64,000 nt of DNA from Gymnogyps californianus (lineage: Eukaryota; Chordata; Aves; Accipitriformes; Cathartidae): NCBI RefSeq assembly GCF_018139145.2, contig NC_059478.1, forward strand, positions 27,559,001 to 27,623,000, read 5' to 3'. The position numbers and the translations under genes are program-made. A model generated the notes under the pieces. The model saw only the letters and a list, made by a program, of their open reading frames with translations. It searched no databases and was not told the DNA's origin. Below, in pieces: positions 10,413 to 25,800 of the stretch (position 1 is its first letter; each line of letters opens with the position of its first letter).

Positions 10413-13400
10413 TTCTCAGCTCCCTGCCGCGGCAGGGGTGATGCTGTGGCAGGGAGCGCTGCTGTGAGCGTGCAGCTCTTTGCACCACCTCAGATATGCT
10501 CTGGGGGTTTTAAGAGGGAAACCCCAACAGAGGCTCTGCAGGTGGAGTGATTATAAGCCCAAAATAAAACGCTCTTTTCCTAACAGGGATGATCAAGGCC
10601 GAAAAACCAAGGCCCATGACAGTCACATGCAGCACCTGTGAAGAGCTTTATCTCCTAACGCATTGTGCATCCAGTGAAGCGGGGCTACTTCCTAAAGCTG
10701 TGTCAGTTGAAGATATACAAGTGCTTAAATGCCTGTGGCAGGCTCTGGAGGAACCTTTTTAGAGATACATGAGGTGGGATGAGCGCAGACCCTGAGTGAA
10801 AGCGTATGTCAAACCCCAGGTGCTGCAGCTGCTACAGCCCGAGCTGCTCTGTGCCAGGAGCTGCTTCTCCACCAGCATTGCTCAGCCCACACCATGAGGG
10901 CAGAGCTCACGAGGGAACAAGGATTATCTGCAAATCCAGCCAGCCATAGCCCCACAAGCAAGGAATGAGTAAATTCATGGGGTCCAGAAGAGTTTTTAGC
11001 AGTGACATGGGGCAATGCACGTGGGAAGTCAGAGCCCAGCAGAACCGGGGCTCCGGCGATGACAGGCTCAGCCGACAGCGGATGCGGCGGGGCCTCGGTG
11101 TTGGGCTCCTCACGAGCCTTTCCTGGGAAGTAGCTTGTCATCGCCCCAGGAGCACTACACAGCCTCACTCCTCACAGCACGTGATGAATTGCAATATCCT
11201 AACAAGAACACATCGCTTTCAGAGCTGTAACCAATATACAAGTCCATTGGCAGCAGATGTTATTAATGATGCCAATACATATTTTCTTATTAATCTTCCA
11301 TACTAGGCTTGTGTCTATCTGCAAATGATTATCATTCATTTTCCTGACAAATCTATCAAGATCATTTATTACTGTTCGGCAAAGGATCTTCTTTTAAACA
11401 AAGATTAATAACATTGCATTTTATCTGGCTGGCTGAGCCAAAGGAAATGAAATTAACAATGAACCCTACAAACATGTCATCACTTTAATTTACCAGAAAA
11501 TATTTTAAAATGTTATTTAAAAGGATATACGCTATGGTGGGCACAGTTTATTACAAAGGAAGGAAATGAAACCGCGTGCATTTTAGCAGGGTGGAGAGTA
11601 AGTCAGCAAACAGGGCACCATGTTTTCTCCAGTTCCTCGCGCTTGTTTTCTGGGACAAGGAGGCAGCAGCGCCCACAGCCTCCTTGGCGTGCGCAGATGG
11701 GCACCTGCCCAGGTGAATCGTAGCTGGAAGTCACTGTTTCTGGGTTAAAGTGGATCGTACCCGGGATCACAAGGTCTCATCCTTGCAGGGAGCACTGCCC
11801 TCCCTGCATTCCTATAGAGGGAAACTTCACCAGGGTAAAGCTCGTGGAGATCTGAGGGAGAGGAGGGCACACGTGGGCTGACAGAGTCCCAGCACCCTTC
11901 TGCACTTTTGGTCCCGATGAGGAAAAGAATCAAACTCAGTAAATTTACATGGTTTAGTTTCCTTTCTTCTGCACTCTCTTCTTACTTTCCCTTCTCTTCA
12001 TTTGAGTAAAATGATAATAAACAATAAATGTACACCAAAGAACGTATCAGAACCCCCCTCCTACTTTTACTGCGAATAGTAATGCAAAAACTTAGTATCA
12101 GCTTTGCTTTTGCATTGCTTTTTTTATACCCACGAACTTACATTTTGAGCCCCGTTTTCGTGCACCACTGTCTCTCTGCAGGACCTTCCCCACGTGCCTG
12201 GCTCTGGGCTGTGACATCTCCAGCAATGGGAATCCCACCACTCCCCTCCACAGCCTTGTGCCTGGAAGGTGTTTCCCCCCCCTCCCCAGTATTGCAGCTC
12301 ACTTACCATTTCTCAGCGCCCAGTGCTTCCAACACCAGCAAATTACTCCTCGTCCCTGCCGGGGAGGGGAGAGGAGAAGGTTGCTTAAAACAATTTTGAA
12401 TTACGTAGTCAAAAAGCGTTTTTGCTACAGATAATAAAGTCAACTTCCTACATTCAGTGGATTCATCTTATCTTACCCAGATACCAGGTTGGGAGCAACG
12501 TTTTAAACCCCAGACAAAAGAAAATAACCCTGCTAACCTCAAGCTGTAGCAGTTTCAAAATGCTGACATATTGGCAAGAGGATTTCCGAGTGTGCTTTTG
12601 TGTATCTCTGCAGAGCAGCAGAGCACACTCACTAAATTGGCTGGTATTTAACCATACATTTTATTGCTACATAACAAAGTCTTCCGGATTTTTTTTTTTT
12701 AATTAAAAAGAAAAGTCATCAACGTAGCATAGGTCTTGAAAAATTTGTAACACATAAGAAAAGCCTGAATATACCCCAAAGCAGGGTTTGGCTTGTCTGC
12801 AGATTAAAAGGTAATGAGTTAATAAGAGAAGCAAGCTGGCCCCCTAAGCTGTATCACCAGTTACTTTGGGGACACACTGTAGTTTGATAAGTGGAGAGAG
12901 TTCAGGCTGCACATGTCCAGGCCATACATACTGAAGTAGGACCAGACTCCGAGCTTCTAAAAGGTCGAATCTTCTACTCTGACCTAGCATTTACTGGTAG
13001 AATTTGTGATCTTTGACTGAGCAATAACCACAATGCGTACAGCAGAACATCCCTGCCTATTTCTTTATCAAACTGCCAGCTTAGCCATGTTTCTTTTAGC
13101 ATAATTGTCAATCCTGGCATAAAGTCTGCAAGCTAAGAAGAAACAATTTTCTGGCTAAGGTGCTCGAAAACCTAAATACTCATTACATTAAAAAAAAAAA
13201 AAAAGGAGCTGCACCTTATTTCTAGTGTGACTGCATCTCGCTCCAGCTTTCAACTGCTGGATTTCATCAAGCCTCTTCGGTTACATTAAGTAGTTTTCTG
13301 TTATGAACTTACACCACATAAATAAAAATCATAGACAGTGCATGCAGAGAAACAAGGCTTTATAATCATGGAAAGGCAAAAAAGGGGATAAAGCCAACAG

Positions 13401-16400
13401 GAAGTGGCAAAGGACAAAATGTAGCGGATGCAAAAAACAAGTTCAAGCCTCTTATCTCACAGTCCTGTATATACATTTAATGGGGTACGTTTATTTTCCC
13501 CGTTTCAGACTGATGCCACTGTAATGTGGGAGGTGTCATCCAACTGCGGTGATTCCCCAAAGCCAGGTATGAACAGTTTTTAGTTTGTTTGCCTTGAGCA
13601 GTAAGAGCCATATACAGTGTGTTGTGAAGGCAACACAAGGAGCGATAGATGAAAGTGATCTTTTAGCACAGGTAAAATGTTGGTGTCACAATTTGAGATT
13701 TTTGTACAACCTCCTCTGAAGCAGGTGAACATGAGTGAAGAAGCCAATTGCCGAGCTTCTGCCTCAACACAGCGTTGCTGCAATGGCGATGAAGGCACCC
13801 TTCCAGGCTGCAAAAGATTGCAAGGAAACGTCACTGCCTGTTCTTCAGAGAAGTGAAAGACGATGACTCCGTCATCACCCAAACGTAACCTTCTCCCCAG
13901 TGGAGGTGGCAAATCCACTGGGAACAGCAAAATACAGATGTCCTTGTTGGAGAAATGCTCAAGGAGGAGTCTTTGTTGGTGTTGCCCATCATTGCCCCAA
14001 GTTTCACCACACACGACACTGTCTTTTCCCAAGTGTACCCTGACCCTCAGTCACGCATTTTCTCCACCTTTCTGTGACCCAGTGAGTCTTGAAACTCCTA
14101 CAGGAGAAACGGAGAATGCTTCTGCCCCAGAACAGCCCCTCAACCCAAGTACTGGGCACTCTCCAGAGTCTGTTATAGGTTTAAAGTCCTTCAAGTGGAA
14201 CAGCGAAGTCTGTGAACACCCAATGGTTCTTTAATTTCTGACCTGAGGTCCCATACAATACCTGAAGCCATCTCATGTCTTCCCTCCCCTTGTCTCAAAT
14301 GCCATTTCCAACACCTCTGTGTATCCATCTCCATCACAGTACCTGCAGGGATGTTATTTAAGCATGTGCCATCTGGTCAAAGGCTGGCATCAAGGTATCG
14401 GTGTGCCATTCAAGCACAGCCCAAGATTTCATAAGCAAAAACTGAAATATCATGCAGTGCAATATTACAGATAAGCTGTCCAAGCAAGACCAGATGGCAC
14501 CACCATGCCAAGGACAACAAACAGATATTAAGCTGTCAGAGTACAAACCAAAGTCAGCCTGAGGTGCTGAGTTCGTGCCATTTCTGTGCACGATTCCCAG
14601 GAGCGAGAAACAAGCTGTCCCAAAAGACACTGCAGAAATGCTCCCGGAGAGGGCACTTGAACAACGCTCCGTGAGCCACAGGGTGTCCCCGAGGAGTCCC
14701 AGTGCCACACAAGGGGGAGCGTGCATAAGAGTGCGTAACAGTACGCACGTGGATGCAAAACGTAAGAGCAACTGCACTTGCAACACTCAGTTACTGCTCC
14801 ACGGTGTGGTTTCTCTACTAGACTACTGTCAGGTTGGGTTGACAGCCCTCCGGATTCGGTACTGGGATGGAGATCATCGGGGACAATTCCTCTGCCGACT
14901 TTCTGGTTTAGACTGACACAGCAAGCTCTATTTTTTTTGGGGGGGGGGGGGAGGGGGAAGGACCCGCGTAACCATTTTAAGAAACCCATAATTTTTGCTG
15001 CATTTGTTCAAAACAGGAACGTTGTTCAAAACATTCAGCTGTGGCTTGCTCCTGTAGATTTCACAAAAGAAGCATTCAATTTAATATGTGAGACTCATAA
15101 CCAACTCACGCAGTGCAACAGTTCACATCAGTTTGAAGAAAAAAAATTCTGCTGGAAGCACAGACCAGTAGCAGTGTCAATTTTTCATTAACCTACAGTC
15201 ACTGTCTCTGTAGACTTACCGCTATAAGTAAGATTACTGTTATAATTTCTTCTGGTCCCTAAGGGGAGGGAAATAAAACTTCTCAAAACTTTTAAGGTCA
15301 TTAAAAAAACCCACCTTTAAATTGGAGGTAGTTTCAGTTTACTTTCATATTTCAAAATCAAATCTTAGCTCCAACCTCCCATCAAAGCAGAAATGTCAGT
15401 TGCTTTGTTTCTACATCTTCCATCAAAGAAGTTCCAGCTTATACATGAGCTGAATGCCAAGTAAATAGATTTTGCTGGGGAACAAAGGCAGATTTTTTTG
15501 TTTGTTTTAAACATATGTAAATAGAGTCCCAGGAGCTGAGCTGCCTGTCACTTCAACCAGGTTTACACTCATGTCACTCCAGCTGGTTATTTCTGACCGA
15601 CCTGAGGTCAGAACTGCAGAAGTTTCCCTCCCCATTCCTCCATGCCCTCGTAACAAGCAGCCACTCAAGCCCTTTCCCTCCAGCCTCGTACCTCAGCAAA
15701 GGGGAAACAGTTTAGTATGTATTCCAGTTTTGCGAGTTTCTTATTCCTTCTTTTCCTTTTCTTGTTTTTAAGCTCTAGTTACAGAATCACAGAAATACTT
15801 TGGTCCTCTGTCACAGTCACCAAGATGGTTCTGAAAAGCTTTCGGAGATAAGATCAGTATCTGACAATATATGGCTACTATCAATAAACAGTCAGGGCTG
15901 TGTTCCTACATACTAGCAGCATACTAAAGACTGATAGTACCTCCTGGTTCATGGTCAAGATTATGGGAGGCAGGGAAGAAACAGGAATGGATTGGTAAGA
16001 AAAAGGACTTTTTTTTTTAAACAGGAGGGCACCATCAGCCTTGAGATTTCTCTTTTCAGTACCAGGCATTTAAACAGCGGCGAGCTATTTTCCACAAAGC
16101 CAGAAGACAACAAAGAGTAGTACAATCCCTTCGCATCCCCACCTTCTATTATTCACTTTTTTTTTTTTTAAATTGAAAATAGCAGATCATTACAAAATTA
16201 AGAGCACTTAACGCTTGTCATTTCCAAATGGCTTGGGTTACATCTCAATCTTCAGCACTTGTTTTGGGTGCAATACCGGGTAGCACTGAGGGATGCACCG
16301 CTTTATAGGCTATGCATAAGCCGCAATTAAGGAAAATCCTCAAGCACACGAGAAACCTCAATTTTGATTGGCCGAGTTACCATAACTTACTGATAATTCA

Positions 16401-18729
16401 AATCACTCGAGTATTATTCAGTGTTTTCTTCGCCCTGCTTTTTTCATCTCTTGACAAGTTTACAAAGAAAAGAATGGAGCAGAGCTTAGCTGCATTACAT
16501 CCAATATGCTGCCTACACAAACGCCAGAGAAGCTAAATGAACCCCAGAACATATGGCACTCTGCTGACAGAGCTCAGAAACTGGTTCTGCATGAGCAACA
16601 AGGAACATCTTGAAACGTACAAGACATATGTGTTTTAGGAAGAAGATTGAAGTGTTTCATAATAAAACAGGACAAAGTGAAATACAAGTGCTGTATAAAA
16701 TTTTAATTAAAAACTGGTTTTACCCCTCAATGTGAATATACAATATGTTTCCCAGATGGATTTCATATTTAAGTATTATCCAAACCAAAAACGTAAATGA
16801 GACAAAGCCTTCAAAAATGGCACAGAGGCTAAAATGTATGTAAACACTAGATGACTGTGGTGAAAACAAGGCAGGCAGGGAAAGCAACCTCTTAGCAAAT
16901 GTTTACTACTGGAGTACTGAATGAAACAGTTCATACGACTATAGTCTTAGTAACAACGCAATTAGCTAAACATTCAAAAATCCAAGTCAGTGTAACAATA
17001 CAAATATAAGCATTAGAATTCACCACCGTTCAGCGATGTAAATGGGGCTTTTGTGACTTGTAAGTTTCACAGGTTATTTTATACACTGATAATTCATGGT
17101 ATACAAATGCATAATTCATGGCATGCCATGCATCAAACCACTCTCAAAGTCTACCCCTGCTTTCAGCCTCCCACCCCCACTTTGTGTGAAGCTCTGTTCA
17201 TTCAATGGCATCAGCTCTACAGGGTTACGCAAACGCCTGACCACAGAACAGCATTTTCGTGCTGTATCCTCAGGATCAGTAAATTCTTATGAACCAAGAG
17301 GGATGTTGTTTTGCAGCAGCAAACTCCTTTCCCTGAAGAGGTGAGAAGGCGGCTCAGATCACCACTTCTCAGACTGAAGAGAGTTCTCTGCTAGGTCAGA
17401 AGCAATCACCCAGAACTGAATGGAAATACACATGAAGAAAAAGCACAATCTCCACATTGATCAAGCAAAGAGAAAGATTACAGTTCCGTTTTGTTGCCAT
17501 CCAGACAAATTATCACCGCACTTCACAGAATTTCTCACTGAAGACAAACAGGGAACAAACTGCATGTCTTTGGCAAGCCAACGCTGATAACAAAAGGAGC
17601 TACAGCCTCATCTTTTAAGGGCTTTGGTTGATGATGTTTTGAACTCCATGGAGAAAGCAGTAGAAACCAATGCAATCAATGGGGCTTGTGCTTAATAGTT
17701 CACTGTGTAATAGAAACAGGAATATGAGGTGTTCTTGATCACTTCCTACAACACTGGTTTATTTGTTGAAACTGAAAGGAACTGGGCAAAGAGCGGTTCT
17801 CTGCTGCTACCAGAGACCATCACCTAAACCAGACATCATTTGTCAGTGAGGTAGCTCATTAAGATCATGCACAGAAGTGCTGTTCTCTCTTAGCTTCAAT
17901 TGTTTTCACTGGAACCAAAAAGCTAAGTTTCATTGATTTGAAAGTTTCCCCAAATTCCTTGACTACTAAACAAATCTCTTGAGATACTCTCAGCATCCTG
18001 ATAATGATCACTCCATAACCACTGAAGTAATTAACATCGTGGTAGGCTTTCCTATGACCCAGAGATTCCACATTACAAGATTTATACAGTTAGGTGACCA
18101 CTGCTAAAAGGCTAAGAATTTTGTTGCATAGTTCAGTGTTTCACAAAACACTTTCAAGCTTAAAAATTAGGAAGAGCAGAATTATATAATAAGCTATTCC
18201 TTGCACACAGACTGAAAAGGCAGAGATTCCTTCCAACTTACTTTCACTGACAAACCTATGGCATACCACACAAACTCTTCCACTGTCAAGTTGCACACAC
18301 CATTGCACCCCTTGCTCCTGGGGAGAGAATGAGAACAAATGATGTGATAGATGTTAATAGTGCTGATTAGTACACGTAGCAGACAGCACTAAGACATCAG
18401 GATGACAAAAAATTAATTTGTATTAAAAAAAAAGATATTGTGAGAGCAATCAGTATGAATATGATGAACTCGGATCATGCAGGAGACAGAAGCTGAGTAG
18501 GATACCAACTGTAAAGATTAGCTCCTAAAAGCACATGTAGTAAAGCAGTTCATTATCTTTTTCAGCTGTCTCTTAGATTTAATAGATTTCTATCTTGATA
18601 AGATTAAGACTTGCTTAATAATTGTCTGATTAAAACATAATAAACCTGGGAAAATTAAAATAAAGCCTTTTTAGTAACCTGGAGATGAGATTCGACTTTT
18701 CAGTCAGGCTTCCACAAAAGAATTTCTGT

Positions 18730-18840
18730 AACATTCACCTCAGGATCCCAAAGCACTTCACAGTCATTTAATTAAGCTTCAACAGAGCACAAACTCCCCA
18801 TTTTACAGCTGACGTAACGATGAGAGGGAGGTTGGAAGAG
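18730..18840 (+). repeat. MIR-like SINE relic
   Basis: Contains 'CCAAAGCACTTCACAG', 'CATTTAATTAAGCTTCAACA' and 'CTCCCCATTTTACAG' in the order and spacing of the MIR 3' half. The match is degenerate and recalled from memory of the family. Confidence 0.4.
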
Positions 18841-21800
18841 ACCTTAATACTGAGCAGAGCTAAATGTTCTGTTATTTTACCCAAAAAATAGATTCCCAAC
18901 ACCTATAGGTAGATTTCTTTCTCCCCTCACCATTTTGGCAGCCTCCAAAGTAATTGTAAAATTCAAACAAGTGACGTACAATCTAAAGAACAGCTCTCAT
19001 CATCTTCCAAGCTGCTCAGATTTGGAGTATAAACACTGCTGCCCATCTATCTTACAAAGCTGCTCCTACCTGTTCCCATTACTCTAGCCATCCCTATGCC
19101 TCTTGTCCCCAGTGGACCAACTTAAGCTTCCCTTCTTCTAGTTGAAAACTTAGATAAGGCAAGTCATTGAAGAGTTTGACATTTTTGCCTTTAATCCACA
19201 ACAGGTCAATGACTGAGTGATTTCCAAAGCAACTAGTACTCAGCAAAGGATTTGCATTTCTACTGAACACAGGCAGGTAGTTTGTCTAAAGCCACCCCAA
19301 GATCCTAAACTACACCAAGTTATTTGTAGGAAAGATGGAAGGGAGCAAGTAGGAAGCAGACTCTGACTTATTAAAATGAAAGTGATTAAAATATTGCACT
19401 GATTGCATACTACAGGCAACACTGGATGCTGAATAGCATTTGGTGAGAATACTCAGGGGTTTTAACAATTTGGGGAGGGCAAGAGAAAGAGACAGACTCT
19501 ACAGAAAAACACTAATTCGCTCTTAATCTAGCCCATTATTTCTAGATTTGAGTAGGCAGCTTTCCTTCAGGAGGTAAAATGACGAGGGTCGAATTATGCC
19601 ATCCCACTGTCACTACCAGACCACTTTGTGGATGGCAAAAGATAAGGAATGAGCATAGAAAACGCTATTTAAAGCTCCACTCAGGAACCTAGAAATTTGC
19701 ATTTGATAGAAGGGATTTAAATTGTATTAGAAGGCAAGGTGCACTAAACAATTACAGTTTATTACTATGTTGGTTCACTGCCTGAACCTATACTTATCAC
19801 CTACTGCAGCAGCAAAGGAGCAGCAGTGCTCAGTGCACTTGAGCTGTATGCATATTAATAGCAGGGTTAGCTGAGCAAACGGGGAAGGGGCCAAATGCTT
19901 CTGAAAACAAAGTGGCTTGCAGATTTTACGGACAGATCGGAGTAATTTGGGTCTTAAGTCACATTTCAGAGAAAAGTCTTCCATTAACCAAACCAGATTT
20001 CCAGCACAGTGCTTGGAAGAGAACACTCTTTGCTGTATCACAGCATATAAGCTGTGGAATGACTCTGACCCAAGAGAGAAACACATATCCTGCAGCAGCT
20101 GATTCAGAAAGACATTATACACACCATCTCCCCTCGCAGCTGGAGCAGGGCCAAAGACACTCATAGTCTATCTGCTTCATTTGTTGTTATGCTGCATAGG
20201 AAGGCTGCAGTGAGAATATTCATACCGGTCAAAATTCAATATACGACACTTTTTTTTTTTGCCTCCCATCCAGTTTTCACCTTTGATGAAAAATTTTTCA
20301 TATTTGATGAAAAACTGAAGGTTGCCATATTACCATATGCTTCCTTTCTTTAGCTAGGGGAATTAAACAGAGATACCCCAGCCATTCCTCTGGACCCCTC
20401 GAAAACATTACCCTAATTTTTCACAGTGGCCTCCAGCCTTCCTCATCCCCTCCTTGTGTCTTGAATTCATGGCAACTTGTGTTCTTACTCATCCATACAA
20501 AAAACCCAAAGCCTCAGCATTCAGGCCTTCTCACACATTGAACAAACAGGGACTAAAATCTGCTGGATTGCCGGGGAGGGAAAAATTGAACAGTACTTCT
20601 ATGTCACAGACTCAGATTAGGCCAAAGGGGAGCAGCCAATCTTCAGAGGACTGTAACTTTTACTAAGGTATGACACTGGGGAGGGAAAACACAGAGAGTA
20701 TTGAATGAAAATTGTGGGATACCATAAGAAGAATGCTAAATCTTATGGCTCAAACACATACAGGAAACCACAGCAACCTTCAGATTTCAGTACATTCATT
20801 TTAAACCAAAAGCTTGGAAAGTATCTCTCAGAATATGCCCTGCCTATTTAGGATCCATTTGAATATACCTACTTTCCTGAACAGCAAGGAGAAAGAATCT
20901 ATTCCTTTATGGACTAATATGGGGTCAGAGCAACAGGCTAATAAATGAGTACCAGGTACCGGTAGCACAATACTCCGTGGCCACCATGCCTTCAGCGGCA
21001 CAGCTTGGGTAAATTTTACTTTTCACTTCTGCAAAAAAAAAGTGTACTACTACTTCATAGAGTGACTCAACACTTATCCATAGCATAAGACTGTGCAACT
21101 AATGCCCTTTGAAAGCACTAATGTGCTAAATGGCATCAGGGACAGGAAGTTATCAGTGTTAATCCACTTCAACTGGTTCAACAGTTACAAGGAATAGAAA
21201 CGTCTATATGCAAGACACTTCCTCTGAGAGTCCCCTTTCCTGAAACAGAAGCACACAGCCTTTCAACGTGCTTTCCCACTAGCATAATTGCTCACCAACT
21301 GCTTTCTCAAATCAATTATGTTGTCTCAGCATTAAAGGATGGAAGGCAGAGTAGACCAACTTTTTGTTTATCTAGGCATGCTGGCAGGTTACAGTCATAT
21401 GTTCTGCCATCTGTACTGCTAGCTTTATCCTTTATCCTATCATAACAGGTAAAATGGCATTGGTGTAACTGAATCTGTTCGCTCAGCCAGGGAAGGAGCC
21501 AGAACAGGCATTTGTTTTTTCCCCCATTCTGAAAGGAAGCAGGAGATGGACACTCTTGCCCTTTTAAAACATTCCGCTTTTCTATAGATGGGCAATTTGC
21601 CCCGGTCTGCTAATGTGGGATCTGTTCAATGCAAGGCTGAAAAGGTTCCATCCCCAGGGAGAGCATCGAACTGCTGATGAACATTTGGTGGCCTTTAGCA
21701 AAAACGATGTGATTTCTGCCAACAGGATCCCAGCAGACTGGGAAGGACAGGCTCCAAATTAGGTGGGATTGTGATGCAGGAACTTCAGAAGGCCTGTACG

Positions 21801-22257
21801 GGGTATATGAGGAGCTTGCTGACTAGCTCTAGTCTTTCCCCCTCTGCACTCCTTTCTTATTCATATTTTTTAAAATTACAAGTATATTGGCAAATGTCAT
21901 GGCTGCATTCAAGAGAACCTGGAAACTTTCAAATGCACAAGTGTGTGAAGATGACCTTTCTTCTGATACAAAGGCTGCTGGGCTGGGTGGGTTTCTTTTA
22001 AAATTTGACAGTATTAGAAAATTTGTGACTAAAGGTGCTTGAAACCACTTCGAAAGCATGTCTATAGGTCAGTATCAGAGCTTCTGCCCATCTCAAAAAT
22101 AAACAATCCAAAGGCAATTTTCTAGCAAACAAGTCCCTTTGTCCCAGATGGGACGCTTTTAAATCAACACTCACATTCACCTTCCTCTTTAGACCCCCTC
22201 TCTGAACACCAGGACATATTGCTTCTTCAATCAGTTCTGTTTATGTTACTAAATAGT

Positions 22258-22271
22258 TTTAATTATTTAAT
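22258..22271 (-). terminator. SPATA6: Possible SPATA6 poly(A) signals (ATTAAA ×2)
   Basis: Two adjacent ATTAAA hexamers on the − strand about 360 bases after the SPATA6 stop. No canonical AATAAA was seen between the stop and here. The variant hexamer is common in AT-rich DNA, so this is only a candidate 3' end. Confidence 0.3.
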
Positions 22272-22624
22272 AAGAAGTGGCTGCAGCTGAAACCCGAGTT
22301 GATGTCAGACAGGAATGTCCAGCAGACCTATTAGTATTCAAATGACTATCTTTTCATAGTCTCAAAGAAGCAACACCATCTTGCTTAATCATGGAGGGGC
22401 TTAGCTGCTGGTTTGTTTTGATTTTTTTGGGGGGGGGAAGGGAGAGGAAAGCAGGGGGATGTTAATAGTTTTGTTTTGGCAACCCAGGCCAAAACCCCAT
22501 TTCTCCAAAACCCTGCCCAACCATAATTACACCTTAAAAATAGAGTACAAATATTTGTTACATAAAAATAGGTTTCATTACAAATATGAACACTGTGTAC
22601 TGTGCATTTCCAGGTGAATTGCTA

Positions 22625-22805
22625 TCAGGAGTGCGTTTTTTGGTCTGAAACAGTGCCAGAAGCTTTTCGATACATGTTCCTGTATATTTTCTCGAGACTC
22701 TCTTCAAAGATCGCTCTGTGAGGCTTCCCTTTGTATACAGCTGCACGACTAGACCAATATTCACCATTATCCAAGTGAACAGTAGTGTTCTGCTGTACTG
22801 GTGAA
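22625..22805 (-). CDS. SPATA6: SPATA6 terminal coding exon
   Basis: 181 nt with the TGA stop at 22625–22627. It contains [20 protein letters not shown] and [18 protein letters not shown], the conserved C-terminal block. Acceptor GTTGACAG|TTCACC. Confidence 0.94.
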
Positions 22806-25800
22806 CTGTCAACAGAAAGAAGATAAGAAATAATGATCAAATCAAGATAAGGAAGAGGAATCAGAAGCACAAAACCAGCAGAAATCCAAATGTAGAGCTG
22901 CTAACCACAGATTACCTTTCACAAATTGATAAAAAACCTGCACTGCAGCTACTTCTAAGAAATGGGAGCCCCACGTTACTCATTCACACAAATTCTCCCC
23001 CACTTACCTGAGCGCACTTGATAATACCTCCCAAATAGAAAGAGAACTAATTTTCAGAGAGCGTGCAGTAATTTTGCTGTATTTTGATAGGCAGTGTGAC
23101 TAGGCACTAAGCCTATGCAAGAGCAACACAGTAGGATTTTTGTGTCCTTTGAAGGTCAAAATGTAACCACAAGCAGCTATTTCAATATGAAGACAATCTA
23201 TCAGAGGTATATTAAATTACTGCGGTTGCAGCTGTAAAGTGCTCTATCAGAAGCATCTTGGATTAAGTATTCTACCAAATACATTATGATATAGTAGCAA
23301 TCGAGTGTTCCTTCCCCACCCCATCTTCTGTGTCACTGTTTTAATACTAAACACAAATACAGTCTCATATTTCAGTTGCCTTGAGAAATTATTTCCTAGA
23401 TCTATGAAGTGAAACTTATTCTCTGAAAGTCATTACAAAACACTGACAAATCTGAAGTATGTATATCTAAACTTCATGACTATTTGCCTTCTCTTGAAAC
23501 TTTCAAAACAAAGGCTTGTGTCATATAATGAAATGAGCCATTTTCCTGTAATAAATCATGAAACAAGTAGCTCAAAAATCACAAGCAAAAAATGACTACG
23601 GAGGTGACATTTTCCACATCTGCTCAGAGATTTAGGCAATTAAGACACTTAAAAATTAGGACTGAGTTATCTTCAGCCTTTTGTGAGTGTTCTCAGTCTG
23701 GGAAATGAAACTGGAAATGCGAAGCTTACAGTGGCCATCTTCACTTAGGAAATGGATTACATTTCACAGGGAAGCTTTACATTTTCTTATATGCATATCA
23801 TTTATTAATCTACTATGGTCAAACCAGTACTTAAAACTTTGTCCTCAAGTTAATATCAGTAAACACCTGTGACAAAATTGGAAGAAGCCTTATGTCAAAG
23901 GACTCACAAATATACTTCTAGCTAGCTGCATCAAAACACAAGGTTTTCACTTTAAGAAAGGCAAATGGTGAGAGAAGAGGAGGAAGATGTAGGATCAGTT
24001 TTCTAAATTCACATTTCTAAGCTTCCACTGTTCCATGGAAAACAAAAGAAGGAATAGCTTTTGCTTTTAGATTTCTTACATTCAAATATTAGGGTGATGC
24101 CAACCTATACCACATAAAGCAAAAACAAGAAGATCTCTGTGTGGTTCCAATATTAAAAAAGGAGGAAGGCCACTTTCACACTTTTTCAAAAAAGCTCCAA
24201 CATTTAAAGTCAATCAACAGCATGAAGCAAATTTAAACCTGTTTATCATTCTGGAGAGGGTGAACTGTGCTTCACAGTTTGGACACAAAGAAACCAAGCT
24301 ACCAAACAGCAAAATCAATAGAAAAGTTATACAGGCCTGTGTTAAATGTAGACAAGTCAATACCCTGGGGACCCATCAATAACTGAAGTTTTACCTCCTC
24401 CTTTCTGCAGTTCATGTTACCTCACTTCTGATGGAGAATTCTCAGGCCAACAAATAAGCATGGCACTAGGAGCAGCACTTGTAACTATACAATAAACAGC
24501 TCCGACACTCTTTTCCTTGGAACCCATTTCCTGCAGTCAGCCTTGTGCTTGCCTTTTCTTCTACTAAAAGCTTAATCTACACAGAGACAATCAAAATCCA
24601 ACCACTTTAACTGCAGTAAAGGAAAGACTCAAAAAACAATAGTAACTTTCACAAGTTCCTTATTCTGGTACTGACAAAGACTTAAAAAAAGACATAAGCT
24701 TCATTTTCCCTTCTTTTTTTGGAGGGGGGTGTGTGTGTGTATGTATTTCCATTAGCCAGTCCTTGCACATGAGATACTTCGCACTGGTGTGGAGAAAGAT
24801 ACAGCCAAGCTAGGGAAGAGTCCCTCTCCTGTCTCAACTGGAAACCAACTGACAACCTGAGCTAAGCAATCTGGGAATTACACTCACAAATCATATTAAC
24901 AGCAGGATTTCTGCACGCAACTCCCTGCTCTGAAATACTTGTCATATGCTTTTGTTCCCTCATACATCTCCTTTAAGAGTCCCAGAAGTTCTTTTCTGAG
25001 TGAATCATATACTAAATATTTCACAAAACACGGACCTTTTCCTTATTCCCAGTGGTTTTCAATCATCTATCTACTTTACTGCCAACATTTGGTCGACAGT
25101 ACCATGTCCTTCTGTGAACTCTGTCTCTGTCCTTGTATCCTGTTTATGAGCACTGTGGCAAACGCTCAGCAATCAGACTATCCTCGAGTCCTTTTATGTC
25201 TCGCCCTTCAGTGAATGGGACTAGTGCTGCTGGCCTCTATACCCAAGGACCAGTCCTTTCCCAACTTGAGTGCCACATTTCATATCCCATCACTTCATGA
25301 TTCTGTAATATTAGGGTTTGTTTTTTCTTTTTTCATGGTCTGCAGTTTCAGCATCAATCTCAAAGTCCCAAAGCTGCCTCAAAACAAAAACTTGCACTTT
25401 GTCTCTCACAAACACATCCTACACAATTTAATTGCAGCAGCTGTCAGGACAAAGGATAAGGGAGCAAAAAGGCTACACACAGAATACAGCAGTCAGCACA
25501 GGTATAGAAATACTAACAACTTCAGCAGCAGCTTCACATACATGTGCAAATCTGACTAACTAGATCCCTTGCACAGAGGTGACTACAAATTACAGGAATT
25601 TAAAAAAAAGCCAAATCATAAATGAACTTTTTAGAGCTTACTAATTGCAATTAGAAGTTCACTATGATACCCATATTGAATTACCCTCCTTTCAGTGGTA
25701 TACAGTGGTGATTCAAATCAAAACTCCATACCTGCTCTGCAGTTCACTCATGGATAAGGGCGCTTTATGCGAAGATTCTCTTGCCTTAGTCAAGTCTCCT

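Larger units (their letters stand above)
9646..22257. other. SLC5A9–SPATA6 intergenic region
   Basis: About 12.6 kb between two convergent genes. I see no recognisable gene. It contains G-rich simple sequence (10357–10412), A-runs, a T8–G14 tract (near 14932–14955), and a MIR-like block near 18730–18800. The longest open frames (10056–10550 on +, 19775–20164 on −) show no domain or conserved motif. A longer SPATA6 3' UTR could extend into the right part. Confidence 0.55.

Noticed and set aside
10056..10550. 164-codon + strand frame in GC-rich DNA
   Set aside because: Low-complexity Pro/Ser/Gly-rich translation that includes the G-rich repeat. No known motif.
19775..20164. 129-codon open frame on the − strand between SLC5A9 and SPATA6
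   Set aside because: No recognisable domain, no matching splice sites, no codon pattern of a conserved protein. Most likely a chance frame.
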